Assembly (NCBI RefSeq): GCF_028476545.1
Contig: NW_026732016.1
Coordinates: forward strand, 372,001-436,000
Length of the DNA stretch: 64,000 bases
Source of the DNA: Physella acuta
Taxonomy: Eukaryota > Mollusca > Gastropoda > Physidae
Direction: 5' to 3'
The notes under the pieces were generated by a model, which worked only from the letters and a program-made list of their open reading frames with translations, was not told where the DNA came from and ran no database searches. Positions 51,550 through 63,240 of the stretch are shown one piece after another (the stretch's first letter is position 1; every line of letters starts with the position of its first letter). A program made the position numbers and the translations under genes.

Positions 51550-51968
51550 ACGTCACATGTAGGGTGTGGGGGGGGGCGTCACATGTAGTATGTGGGGGGC
51601 GTCACATGTAGGGTGGGGAGGGCGTCACATGTAGGGTGGGGAAGGCGTCACATGTAGGGTGGGGAAGGCGTCACATGTAGGGTGGGGAAGGCGTCACATG
51701 TAGGGTGGGGAGGGCGTCACATGTAGGGTGTGGGGGGCGTCACATGTAGGGTGTGGGGGGCGTCACATGTAGGGTGTGGGGGGCGTCACATGTAGGGTGT
51801 GGGGGGCGTCACATGTAGGGTGGGGAAGGCGTCACATGTAGGGTGTGGGGGGCGTCACATGTAGGGTGGGGAGGGCGTCACATGTAGGGTGGGGAAGGCG
51901 TCACATGTAGGGTGTGGGGGGCGTCACATGTAGGGTGGGGAGGGCGTCACATGTAGGGTGGGGAGGCA
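51550..51968. repeat. Minisatellite, 22-23 bp unit, about 18 copies
   Basis: The core is GGCGTCACATGTAGGGTGTG. Confidence 0.94.
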
Positions 51969-52129
51969 TCAGATGAAGTGTTGGAGTGGCACCAAGTAGA
52001 AAAAATATACTGAGTTCTAATGGGTCGTATAAATGTGAACTAAACTGGTAAACACTGACAACAAAAGGAAACACTGACAACAAAAGGTGGCTACATTAAA
52101 ACAAGTTACTGTTTTAACTAACGTGTAGC

Positions 52130-52503
52130 AATTCCATGGCTAAATGTTAAGGGACCACTCCTGGGGGAATGGCTAAATGTTAAAGGACCACTTTGGGGGG
52201 AATAGCTAAATGTTAAAGGACCACTTCTGGGGGAATGGCTAAATGTTAAAGGACCACTTTGGGGGGAATGGCTAAATGTTAAAGGACCACTTCTGGGGGA
52301 ATGGCTAAATGTTAAAGGACCACTTTGGGGGGAATGGCTAAATGTTAAAGGACCACTTCTAGGGGAATGGCTAAATGTTAAAGGACCACTTTGGGGGGAA
52401 TGGCTAAATGTTAAAGGACCACTTCTAGGGGAATGGCTAAATGTTAAAGGACAACGTTGGGGGGAATGGCTAAATGTTAAAGGACCACTTCTGGGGGAAT
52501 GGC
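52130..52503. repeat. Minisatellite, 32-bp unit, about 11 copies with alternating variants
   Basis: GAATGGCTAAATGTTAAAGG plus ACCACTTCTGGGG alternates with ACCACTTTGGGGG, so the real repeating unit is a 64-bp dimer. Confidence 0.94.
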
Positions 52504-53335
52504 TAATGCCTACAGCTACACAGAAACTAATGCCTACAGCTACACAGAAACTAATGCCTAAGGCTACACAGAAACTAATGCCTAAGGCTACACAGAAACT
52601 AATGCCTAAGGCTACACAGAAACTAATGCCTACAGCTAAACTAATGCTTACAACTACACAGAAACTAATGCCAACAGCTACACAGAAACTAATGCCTACA
52701 GCTACACAGAAACTAATGGCTACAGCTACACAGAAACTAATGGCTACAGCTACACAGAAACTAATGGCTACATCTACACAGAAACTAATGCCTACAGCTA
52801 CACAGAAACTAATGCCTACAACTACACAGAAACTAATGCCTACAACTACACAGAAACTAATGCCTACAGCTAAACTAATGCTTACAGCTACACAGAAATT
52901 AATGCCTACAGCTACACATAAACTAATGCCTACAGCTACACATAAACTAATGCCTACAGCTAAACTAATGCTTACAACTACACAGAAACTAATGCTACAG
53001 CTACACAGAAACTAATGCCTACAGCTATACAGAAACTAATGGCTACAGCTACACAGAAACTAATGGCTACATCTACACAGAAACTAATGCCTACAGCTAC
53101 ACAGAAACTAATGCCTACAACTACACAGAAACTAATGCCTACAACTACACAGAAACTAATGCCTACAGCTAAACTAATGCTTACAGCTACACAGAAATTA
53201 ATGCCTACAGCTACACATAAACTAATGCCTACAGCTACACAGAAACTAATGCCTACAGCTACACAGAAACTAATGCCTACAGCTACACAGAAACTAATGC
53301 CTACAGCTACACAGAAACTAATGCCTACTGCTAAA
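52504..53335. repeat. Minisatellite, 24-bp unit, about 34 copies
   Basis: AATGCCTACAGCTACACAGA plus AACT starts exactly where the 32-bp array ends (GGAATGGCTAATGCC). A block near 52715-52985 recurs near 53035-53310. Confidence 0.95.
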
Positions 53336-53399
53336 TAGACCTCAAACATCAGAGACTGAAATGAATAAGACACTTGTCACAATCTCCACTGCATATAGC

Positions 53400-53570
53400 T
53401 TGCAGTAAAACCTGTCCATAAAACCTTCATTACTTTAGTTCTAGAGATCTGACCATCACAATAAAACCTTCATTACTTTAGTTCTAGAGATCTGACCATC
53501 ACAATATCTATAAAACCTTCATTACTTTAGTTCTAGAGATCTGACCATCGTAATAAGTCTATAAAACCTT
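53400..53570. repeat. Tandem repeat, 56-64 bp unit, 3 copies
   Basis: The core is ACCTTCATTACTTTAGTTCT plus AGAGATCTGACCATC. Confidence 0.88.
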
Positions 53571-53574
53571 TACA

Positions 53575-53795
53575 TATGTTCATGGAGCAAGTGAATTAAA
53601 GTCCACCTGTTTCTGTGACCTCTGGATAGTGTGGTCATCAATATGCCCTGCTGCCTTTACTTTCCTTAACGTGAGTCAGGTACCCTTTTGAGCTGGATGG
53701 ACTCAGGAAAATTCTATGGACTTAAACCTGGACTTTTGTTAGCATTCTTATGTTCTACCATTTGACCATTCTGTCCCATAGGCTGTGGGAGTATG
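53575..53795 (-). mobile_element. tRNA-like SINE, diverged copy
   Basis: It shares GTCAGGTACC, GCCTTTACTTTCC and CTACCATTTGACCA in the same order with the better copy at 57430-57655. A-box and B-box remnants read on the minus strand. Confidence 0.5.
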
Positions 53796-55735
53796 GAATA
53801 CATAAACCAACCAGCAGCCTGTCGGGGGGGGGGGGTGCTAATGGACCAAATCTTACTTTCAAACTTGCATATTTTATGCCACTACTGTGAATTAATATAA
53901 CTAATGCTGTCTATCACTAACCCAAGTCTTAAATACAAAACTAACATAACAATATTGATGTCAACACAGTAACTGCCAAATATAAGCTAGAGGTAAAAAT
54001 TGGAGCTTAACTAGAAATATAGGCTAGAGGTATTATGTGAGATAAGCTGTACAAATATAGTGTAGAGGAAAAATTTGGACTTAACAGTAGTAGTAGGGAT
54101 AGCTGTAATTAACTAAATACTAATGAGCAGTTACCAATTATATTTAGGCCTATCAAAAAATATCTGTTAATAGGGGGACATTGGGTGCCTTAAATTGTGC
54201 TCTTTATTCAAACCTGCCATGACTTAAATCTTACTGAGTGTCTCAAGCTAAACATCCTCATAGGCTTAGGTTATACAACAGTCAATAATACAGTTACCTA
54301 TACAGTAGGCCTATACAGTTAGTATACAGTATACTGACTGGACTGGAATGGCCTTGAAAATTTCTGTACAAGTATAGTTTAGTCAACAAGTCACTGTAAG
54401 AACTTAAAATAGATCCTTCAGGAATATAGTAATTTACACTGGTAACAAAGGGGTCTTTGTATTCACCTCTTCAGTAAGAATCTCCACATAACACCTCCGT
54501 ATAAATAGTGAAAGAATCCGCTTGAATTTTGTGGTGACAACCAAGTTCAAACTAGGCCAACGGGCTACCACTGACTAACCAAAATTGAGGTCAACTCACT
54601 AGAAAGCGACAGTGAGTCAATGCCATCAGATCACAACACACACACGGTGGTGTGCTATCGCAAACCTGTCTAAAACATGAGCTGCACTGTAAAACAGAAT
54701 ACGACACACACAAAGCAGGCCGATGTTCACAGGACAGATGTCTTCAGTTTGCCTTCACGGTTAGCCGATCGCACCAATCGCATGTTCGTCTGCTGACCAT
54801 TACCACAGCAGATGTTAGGGCCCACCCTACCCAATCCACGGTGTCTTCTACAATAATAGATTGGATTGTCCTGGCCAAGGATCGAGCCAGGTCAGGGATG
54901 TGAGACGGTGTGAAACTGGAGTGGGGTTCGCTGCTTCAGTCACACATTTGGTTGCATGTAAACAATGAATCGCACACTGACACAATGAACTGCACACAGG
55001 GAACACGGCAGTACTTAAAAACACCAACGATCATCTTCATAAGCCTGAATTCGCCAAGTTAGCCTAGATAAAGTTTGTTGTATACTTCTGTAAAGCGCTA
55101 GGACAGAAGCACAGCACAGGGGATTTTAAAAAGGGAAAAAACTGGGCTAAGGCTATGCCCTACGTCATTACCAGCGCCAAGCGCCGTGCTAGACTAGCAG
55201 AAGACGGGAATCTTCAAAGAGGCGACTAGTTAAAACGTTTTTAATCATTAGCTAAAGAAACGTGAAAGTAGATAAAAGTATACTTACATGCGTCAAAAAA
55301 TGGGGAAATAAGTTGTAAAGTTGTTGTAAGACTAAACCAGTGTGTAGCTGACCTGGATGCCGCGACGTGCGGTCAGCACTGTCTCTGGGCCCGCCATCAT
55401 CGTGGCTCTGTAATGTGTGTCAAGGTTTTTGCATTGCGCATGGACTGGCGGTGCAAACGAACAGTGTGGGCTTGATTTTACACACCGGATTATTTTCTGT
55501 TCGAAACTTGCCTTCCCCAAATAGGCGAGTCACTAGATCTATAAATGAATGCAGTATAATCCGCAACATTTAAACGGGAAAATTTCTTTAAATTCTATGC
55601 CACATTTAAAAACATGGCACCCGACTTTGTGTTGTGCGAAATTAGTTTTAACTTGACCTAAGGAAGATCACATCCTATTTAGAAGTAGATTTAGATCTAT
55701 AAATTTTAAACAGGCTATACGAATTTTTGTAAGGG
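53796..55735. other. Mostly unique sequence; possible 5' exon region
   Basis: I see no coding exon. A strong minus-sense donor, CGCATGTAAGTATAC, lies near 55285-55295 next to unique, CpG-containing sequence. It could end a non-coding first exon of the bHLH-PAS gene, about 11 kb upstream of its start codon; this is speculative. Confidence 0.3.
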
Positions 55736-55737
55736 TA

Positions 55738-55860
55738 GCAGAGTTTCTTCCAGGCATCTATTCGGGGGGGGGGGGGGGACACCTGCAATTTTTTTGTCTT
55801 GGTGTCACCCCCCCCCCTAAATGTTGTCACCCGGTGCGGTACGGCCCCTGCCCCCCACCC
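55738..55860 (+). mobile_element. Fragment related to the hAT-like element at 16470
   Basis: It begins CAGAGTTTCTTCCAGGCATC and enters G-rich sequence, as one end of the 16470 element does. The second end was not found; another GC-rich repeat (GTCACCCGGTGCGGTACGGC) follows and may be nested. Confidence 0.5.
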
Positions 55861-55987
55861 AACCACTAATCCCACAGCCTTAAAAAGAGCAGTCATCCTC
55901 CCCCCCCCCCATCCATAATTCTAACGAACTTTTTATTGTTCTTAAGAAATAAGGAGTAGTGTTGCATACTATATCACACATTTCACA

Positions 55988-56425
55988 TTTATGTGTGTGA
56001 TTAAACCCCCTCACCAAATGTGTGTGCTTGAACCCCCTCACCAAATGTGTGTGCTTGAACCCTCTCACCAAATGTGTGTGCTTGAACCCCCTCACCAAAT
56101 GTGTGTGCTTGAACCCCCTCACCAAATGTGTGTAATTGAAGCCTCTCACCAAATGTGTGTGATTGAACCTCCTCACCAAATGTGTGTGATTGAACCCCCT
56201 CACCAAATGTGTGTGATTGAGCCCCCTCACCAAATGTGTGTGATTGAAGCCCCTCACCAAATGTGTGTGATTGAACCCCCTCACCAAATGTGTGTGCTTG
56301 AACCCCCTCACCAAATGTGTGTAATTGAAGCCTCTCACCAAATGTGTGTGATTGAAGCCCCTCACCAAATGTGTGTGATTGAACCCCCTCACCAAATGTG
56401 TGTGATTGAACCACCTCAACTTATA
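55988..56425. repeat. Minisatellite, 27-bp unit, about 16 copies
   Basis: The core is CCCCTCACCAAATGTGTGTG plus ATTGAAC. The 27-bp period keeps frames open on both strands; they are not genes. Confidence 0.95.
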
Positions 56426-56429
56426 TCTT

Positions 56430-57425
56430 TTTACATGCCAGCATAATTCCACCCCCCCCCCCCACCCAACTATAAAACTTTTGTGATTAATCCATCGTTG
56501 GCATCTATGAGGTGGAATCAGAACGTATTCCGGTGTGCGGAATTTTGTCATTTACTGCAGGTTACACTACACTACTATTGTAGCAATTTTTAACGGGAAC
56601 ATTGTATCATCGACACCGCCTGATCTAAAAACTAGGCCAGGGTGATTGTGACCCCGAGTTGCGGGCAATGGCCATAAAGATCTGACAGTGCGGGAGCGAA
56701 AGGAAGCGACGGCGGGGTGCAGGGAGCGGCGCGGTGGAAGCGAGAAGTCTAGTGCGTGGGGGATGAGTCGGCATCTTACGACTGGCGTGCAGATTCGATC
56801 CCTCTAGACCTCGGCTGACATGGAAGGAGCAGCCGTGACGTTGTGGGTTCTTCTGCCTGGAATAGGGGCTTGACAGTTAGTGGGGGGGGGGGGGGGGGGG
56901 TGAGGGCTGTATGGGACTGGGGCTCGACAGACAAGCCCCCCCCCCCCCCCGCATGGACAACCCGGCTCGATATTACATAAGATGGTCGTGTATGGAGGGG
57001 GTGGGGGATAAGGACCCATTACAAGGGACTCGACGGTTTAGTCTTAAGAGAAACCCCTCCCCTTCTCATCGCCTTTGAATTTTTTTCCCAAAACATCTGA
57101 GGGACTGGGATCAGCTATAGTTGTATTACACACTTTAAAAAAAAAATCAAGTGACGTCGAACTTTCTAAATTCCGTCACACAACGTCACCAAAGGTCACC
57201 TCACCCCCAAAGTGTGACGTCATTTTTGACGACCTTGAACCCCTTGTTGACCTTCCTGGTAAAACGTTGGTTGACTTTTAATTAAATACTTTTATTAAAA
57301 CAAAAGAATGATGCCATGAAATATTAACGAAGGAGCCTCTGACGCGCCAATAATCTCGACACACACACGTCACTACAGCACGAGAAACAAATGGTTGACC
57401 TTTGAACTCTAGCAATGTACCGGCA
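56430..57425. other. Unique, locally GC-rich sequence without a supported gene
   Basis: Between 56640 and 56830 there is CpG-rich sequence (GGAAGCGACGGCGGGGTGCA), then poly-G and poly-C runs at 56880-56950. It might be a CpG-island-like promoter, but no start site or exon could be fixed. Confidence 0.35.
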
Positions 57426-57429
57426 GTTC

Positions 57430-57655
57430 ATCTAGTGGCCCACTGAAAGAATCCTCTTTAGACCTAATGATCCATTGGGCAGATGAAGTAGAGTTCAGAG
57501 TTTCCTTGACCTCGGCAAATAAAGGGATGGTGTGGTTAGCACTATGCCCAGCCGCATTTACTTTCTCCATCGTAAGTCAGGTACCGAACCGTGATCCCCA
57601 GGCTAGCAGCCAAAGCACTACCATTTGACCACGCCGCCCCCTACAGTTCGTGTGT
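57430..57655 (-). mobile_element. tRNA-derived SINE
   Basis: In minus sense it begins GGGGCGGCGTGGTCAAATGG, with an A-box-like TGGTCAAATGGTAG and a B-box-like GGTTCGGTACC about 45 bp further on, as in pol III tRNA promoters. The body continues with ACTCTACTTCATCTGCCCAA. That body motif also occurs, in minus sense, near 1140, 2770 and 5215, so related pieces are part of the peptide-gene triplication. Confidence 0.65.
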
Positions 57656-57837
57656 TGGCCCTTATATTGTAACGACGTTCGACGATTTACTGTAGCAGTT
57701 CATTTGTTAGCTACCATATCTTAAATAATTATCATTAAAAAAGTTTAAAAAAAAAACCCACGTTTTCTGATTGAACTAAAAAGTAGAAAATAAATACTAT
57801 ACATCACAATAATGCAAGCGATCACTCTACTATAAGC

Positions 57838-57991
57838 GATGAAAAACGTGGGGCGCCGAAGTAAAAGTTTTTTATCGGTCATTGTTAATATAAGTTGATT
57901 AGATAATACTATTGACTTTTATTAGGGAGCTTGTAGAGAGTCAACAGTATTAGAAACTGTAAGAAAATCACGGCGCCCCACGTTTTTCATC
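57838..57991. mobile_element. Short inverted-repeat element (MITE candidate)
   Basis: Perfect 21-bp inverted ends, GATGAAAAACGTGGGGCGCC plus G at 57838-57858 and its reverse complement at 57971-57991, enclose about 112 bp. That interior also has an inner imperfect inverted pair (AATACTATTGACT / AGTCAACAGTATT). There is no coding capacity and no clear target duplication. Confidence 0.65.
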
Positions 57992-58254
57992 AAATTACAA
58001 TTACTGGGTTATGTCCCCTTTTCCCACGCTTTTTGTACAAATATATAGTAGGTCTAAAATGATCAATAAAATGTTTCCATGGATCAATTTAGTAATAATA
58101 ACAATTGAATATTCTATTGTCATCGGAAACAAAGTTTCCTTGAAAATTTCAGCGCGCTAGCTAACTGGGAAGTGCCCGAAATTTCGATCGCAAGATTTGA
58201 TTGGAGAACCAAACAAACAAACAGACGCGAAAGCAAGTTAAAGAAAACGTGGGA

Positions 58255-58740
58255 AAATACACCCCTTCCCCCAAATACACCCCTTCCCCCAAATACACCC
58301 CTTCCCCCAAATACACCCTTTCCCAAAATACAACCCTTTCCCCAAATACACCCCTTCCCTCAAATACACCCCTTCCCCCAAATGTCAAGAAATTTAAGTA
58401 AAAATAATCGACGTTGGAGACTAATAGATCGGTACGGAAATTTATATAGCACCGGCTAGGTAAAGCACCTGTAGATACGGCACCACCGACTAGATACAGC
58501 ACCGGTTAGATACAGACAGCACCGGTTAGATACAGACAGCACCGGTTAGATACTGCACCGGTTAGATACAGCACCGGTTAGATACAGCACCGGTTAGGTA
58601 CAGCACCGGTTAGATACAGTTAGATACAGCACCGGTTAGATACAGCACTGGCTAGATACAGCACAGGTTAGATACAGACAGCACCGGTTAGATACAGCAC
58701 CGGTTAGGTACAGCACCGGTTAGGTACAGCACCGAGTCTA
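58255..58740. repeat. Two arrays: 17-18 bp (7 copies) and about 20 bp (12 copies)
   Basis: 58258-58385: AATACACCCCTTCCCCCA. 58480-58735: CACCGGTTAGATACAGACAG and shorter CACCGGTTAGATACAG forms. Confidence 0.92.
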
Positions 58741-58789
58741 AGGCCAATTGGGCCGATATCCTGTGGTCTAGTGTGTTTTTGGAGTAACA

Positions 58790-59215
58790 TCCTGTATGTG
58801 GCCATCCATTTAACACTCAGCACATCCTGTCTATGACCGTCCATCACCTTGAATTTAGCACTCAGCACATCATGTCTATGGCCGTCCATTTAGAACTCAG
58901 CACATCCTGTTTGTGGCCGTCCATTTAGCACTCAGCACATACTGTCTGTGCCCGTCCATTTAGCACTCAGCACATCCTGTAAGTGGCCGTCCATTTAGCA
59001 CTCAGCACATCCTATCTGTGGCCGTCCATTTAGCACTCAGCACATCCTGTCTGTGGCCGTCTATTTAGCACTCAGCACATCCTGTCTATGGCTGTACATT
59101 TAGCACTCAGCACATCCTGTATGTGGCCGTCCATTTTACACTCAGCACATCCTGTCTATGACCGTCCATCGCCTTGAAATTAGCACTCAGCACATCCTGT
59201 CTATGGCCGTCCATC
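58790..59215. repeat. Minisatellite, 36-bp unit, about 11 copies
   Basis: The core is CATTTAGCACTCAGCACATC plus CTGTCTATGGCCGTC. Confidence 0.93.
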
Positions 59216-59454
59216 AGAGCCTGTGTTCACAAAACTTCAGGGAATTCCCGGACGCATTTTTTTTTGCAAAAAAATTTTGTTGGAGCTACAGCACAGGGCT
59301 TAGCTCAGGGCTTAGCTCAGGGCTTAGCTCAGGTAATGTTTTATCCTAAATCAGCGGGAGTTTAACACTAGCGGGCTGAGGATCTGGGAGGTTTAACAAT
59401 GGGTTTCCATAACCCCACTTCTTCACCCCACAACCCCTGCACTTCACGCACCCC

Positions 59455-60075
59455 ACAAACCTTGCGCTAAACCCCCACAACCCCTGCACTAAACCCCCAC
59501 AACCCCTGCACTAAACCCCCACAACCCCTGCACCAAACCCCCACAACCCCTGCACTAAACCCCCACAACCCCTGCATTAAGCCCCCACAACCCCTGCATT
59601 AAGCCCCCACAACCCCTGCACTAAACTCCCACAACCCCTGCACTAAACCCCCACAACCCCTGCACTAAACCCCCACAACCCCTGCACTAAACCCCCACAA
59701 CCCCTGCACTAAACCCCCACAACCCCCACACTTCCTGCACTAAACCCCCACAACCCCTGCACAAAACCCCCACAACCCCTGCACTAAACCCCCACAACCC
59801 CCACACTTCCTGCACTAAACCCCCACAACCCCTGCACTAAACCCCCACAACCCCCACACTTCCTGCACTAAACCCCCACAACCCCCACACTTCCTGCACT
59901 AAACCCCCACAACCCCTGCACTAAACCCCCACAACCCCCACACTTCCTGCACTAAACCCCCACAACCCCCACACTTCCTGCACTAAACCCCCACAACCCC
60001 TGCGCTAAACCCCCACAACCCCTGCGCTAAACCCCCACAACCCCTGCACAAAACCCCCACAACCCCCACACTTCC
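59455..60075. repeat. Minisatellite, 22-bp unit, about 26 copies
   Basis: ACCCCCACAACCCCTGCACT plus AA, with a longer variant carrying CCCACACTTCCTGC. Confidence 0.94.
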
Positions 60076-60384
60076 TGCAACGGTTTTGACAGCTGAGCTA
60101 AGACGTGTCCCGTGTTGTGAAAGCAGATTTGCAGTAATCTGTGTGAAGGGTGGGGGTAGGGGTGGGGGGGGGGGAATGGTGGCCTTAACAACATCTGCAG
60201 GCAACAGTTTTGAGGAATTCTTGCACGGAACAATGTCAGAGAACAATTTCAGGGAACAATGTCAGGGAACCATTGATGCCGAGCCGCCGATTTAAAAAGA
60301 CAGGAAGAAGTGGAACCACTGTGATCAGGGTTGGGTTGGGTTGGACCGCTAGGTGTGTGGTTTAAATAAGCCAAGGGAGCTTGT

Positions 60385-61460
60385 GTGTCCTGCTTGTATG
60401 TCCTGTTTGTATGTCCTGTTTGTATGTCCTGTATGTCCTGTGTCGTGTTTGTATGTCCTGTTTGTACGTCCTGTTTGTACGTCCTGTTGGAATGTCTGTT
60501 TGTATTTCCTGTTAGTATGTCCTGTTTGTCCTGTTTGTATGCACTGTATGTCCTGTTTGTATGTCCTGTTAGTATGAAATGTTTGTATGTGAAGTTTGTA
60601 TATCCTGCTTGTATGTCCTCTTTGTCCTGTTTGTATGTCCTGTTTGTCTGTCCTGTTTGTATGTCCTCTATGTCCTGTTTGTATGTCCTGTTTGTACGTC
60701 CTGTTTGTATGTCCTGTTTGTATGTCCTCTATGTCCTGTTTGTACGTCCTGTATGTCCTGTTTTTCTGTCCTGTTTGTATGTCATGTTTGTATATCCTGC
60801 TTGTATGTCGTCTATGTCCTGTTTGTATGTCCTGTTTGTACGTCCTGTTTGTATGTCCTGTTTGTATGTCCTCTATGTCCTGTTTGTACGTCCTGTATGT
60901 CCTGTTTTTCTGTCCTGTTTGTATGTCATGTTTGTATATCCTGCTTGTGTGTCGTCTATGTCCTGTTTGTATGTCCTCTATGTCCTGTTTGTCTGTCCTG
61001 TTTGTATGTCCTCTATGTCCTGTTTGTATGTCCTCTATGTCCTGTTTTTCTGTCCTGTTTGTATGTCTTGTTTGTATATCCTGCTTGTATGTCCTCTATG
61101 TCCTGTTTGTATGTCCTCTATGTCCTGTTTGTCTGTCCTGTTTGTATGTCCTCTATGTCCTGTTTGTCTGTCCTGTTTGTATGTCCTCTATGTCCTGTTT
61201 GTATGTCCTGTTTGTCTGTCCTGTTTGTACGTCCTATATGTCCTGTTTGTATGTCCTCTATGTCCTGTTTGTCTGTCCTGTTTGTATGTCCTATATGTCC
61301 TGTTTGTATGTCCTGTTTGTATGTCCTGTTTGTACGTCCTATATGTCCTGTTTGTATGTCCTCTATGTCCTGTTTGTATGGCCTGTTTGTATGTCCTCTA
61401 TGTCCTGTTTGTATGTCCTGTTTGTACGTCCTGTATGTCCTGTTTGTATCTTGTGTATCT
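60385..61460. repeat. Minisatellite, 12-13 bp unit, about 85 copies
   Basis: TGTCCTGTTTGTA repeats; a block near 60640-60790 recurs near 60820-60960. Open frames of over 300 codons (Cys/Leu/Val-rich) here result from the repeat. Confidence 0.95.
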
Positions 61461-61664
61461 TTTGTTCCTGCGGTCATGCTGGAAGTGTTGAGTCGTCGTT
61501 TCTATGGCAACCATTAATATTTGATGTTTTCTATATCGCTGAGTGCTTGACTGACCTCTCCCCCCCCCATCCCCCCATCTGCTCCCCACACTCTGCCCCC
61601 ACCCCACCTACCGTACAGTATGAAATGTGGTCTATGTAGACAGTTCTGATGACTTAAGTCTTCT

Positions 61665-63240
61665 CTATGGACAGTGACGTCCCCTTATTGGCACAGTGAC
61701 GTCCCCTTACACAAAGGCACAGTGACGTCCCCTTACCCACGGGCACAGTGACGTCCCCTTACCCACGGGCACAGTGACGTCCCCTTACCCACGGGCACAG
61801 TGACGTCCCCTTACCCACGGGCACAGTGACGTCCCCTTACTGACACTGTGACGTCCCCTTACCGGCACAGTGGCGTCCCCTTACTGGCACATTGACGTCC
61901 CCTTACTGGCACAGTGACGTCCCCTTACTGGCACTGTGACGTCCCCTTACCCACTGGCACATTGACGTCCCCTTACTGACACTGTGACGTCCCCTTACTG
62001 GCACAGTGACGTCCCCTTACTGGCACAGTGACGTCCCCTTACTGGCACATTGACGTCCCCTTACTGGCACAGTGACGTCCCCTTACTGGCACTGTGACGT
62101 CCCCTTACCCACTGGCACAGTGACGTCCCCTTACTGGCACAGTGACGTCCCCTTACTGGCACATTGACGTCCCCTTACTGGCACATTGACGTCCCCTTAC
62201 TGGCACTGTGACGTCCCCTTACCGGCACAGTGACGTTCCCTTACTGGCACAGTGACGTCCCCTTACTGGCACAGTGACGTCCCCTTACCCACTGGCACTG
62301 TGACGTCCCCTTACCCACTGGCACTGTGACGTCCCCTTACTGGCACATTGACGTCCCCTTACTGGCACAGTGACGTCCCCTTACCCACTGGCACTGTGAC
62401 GTCCCCTTACTGGCACAGTGACGTCCCCTTACTGGCACAGTGACGTCCCCTTACCCACTGGCACTGTGACGTCCCCTTACCCACTGGCACAGTGACGTCC
62501 CCTTACTGGCACAGTGACGTCCCCTTACTGGCACAGTGACGTCCCCTTACCCACTGGCACAGTGACGTCCCCTTACTGGCACAGTGACGTCCCCTTACTG
62601 GCACAGTGACGTCCCCTTACCCACTGGCACTGTGACGTCCCCTTACCCACTGGCACTGTGACGTCCCCTAACTGGCACTGTGACGTCCCCTTACTGGCAC
62701 TGTGACGTCCCCTAACTGGCACTGTGACGTCCCCTTACTGGCACAGTGACGTCCCCTTACCCACTGGCACAGTGACGTCCCCTTACTGGCACATTGACGT
62801 CCCCTTACTGGCACTGTGACGTCCCCTTACCGGCACAGTGACGTTCCCTTACTGGCACAGTGACGTCCCCTTACTGGCACAGTGACGTCCCCTCACCCAC
62901 TGGCACTGTGACGTCCCCTTACCCACTGGCACAGTGACGTCCCCTTACTGGCACAGTGACGTCCCCTTACTGGCACAGTGACGTCCCCTTACTGGCACAG
63001 TGACGTCCCCTTACCGGCACAGTGACGTCCCCTTACCCACTGGCACAGTGACGTCCCCTTACCCACGGGCACAGTGACGTCCCCTTACCCACTGGCACAG
63101 TGACGTCCCCTTACCGGCACAGTGACGTCCCCTTACTGGCACAGTGACGTCCCCTTACTGACACAGTGACGTCCCTTTACGGGCACAGTGACGTCCCCTT
63201 ACTGGCACAGTGTCGTCCCCTTACCCACAGTGACGTCCCT
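61665..63240. repeat. CRE-like minisatellite, 20-26 bp unit, about 70 copies
   Basis: The unit is GGCACAGTGACGTCCCCTTA plus CT or CCCACT. Nearly all units keep TGACGTC, seven of the eight bases of a CRE. Confidence 0.95.

Noticed and set aside
54652-55573. Short open frames of 60-83 codons
   Set aside because: No conserved motif, signal peptide or splice pattern; frequency as expected by chance.
57440-57655. A genuine tRNA gene on the minus strand
   Set aside because: A-box and B-box are present, but acceptor and anticodon stems do not pair as in a tRNA and a longer SINE-type body follows; a second diverged copy exists.
60385-61639. Cys/Leu/Val-rich open frames of 310-370 codons
   Set aside because: They are translations of a TGTCCTGTTTGTA array in three frames, which look membrane-like only because of T and G content.
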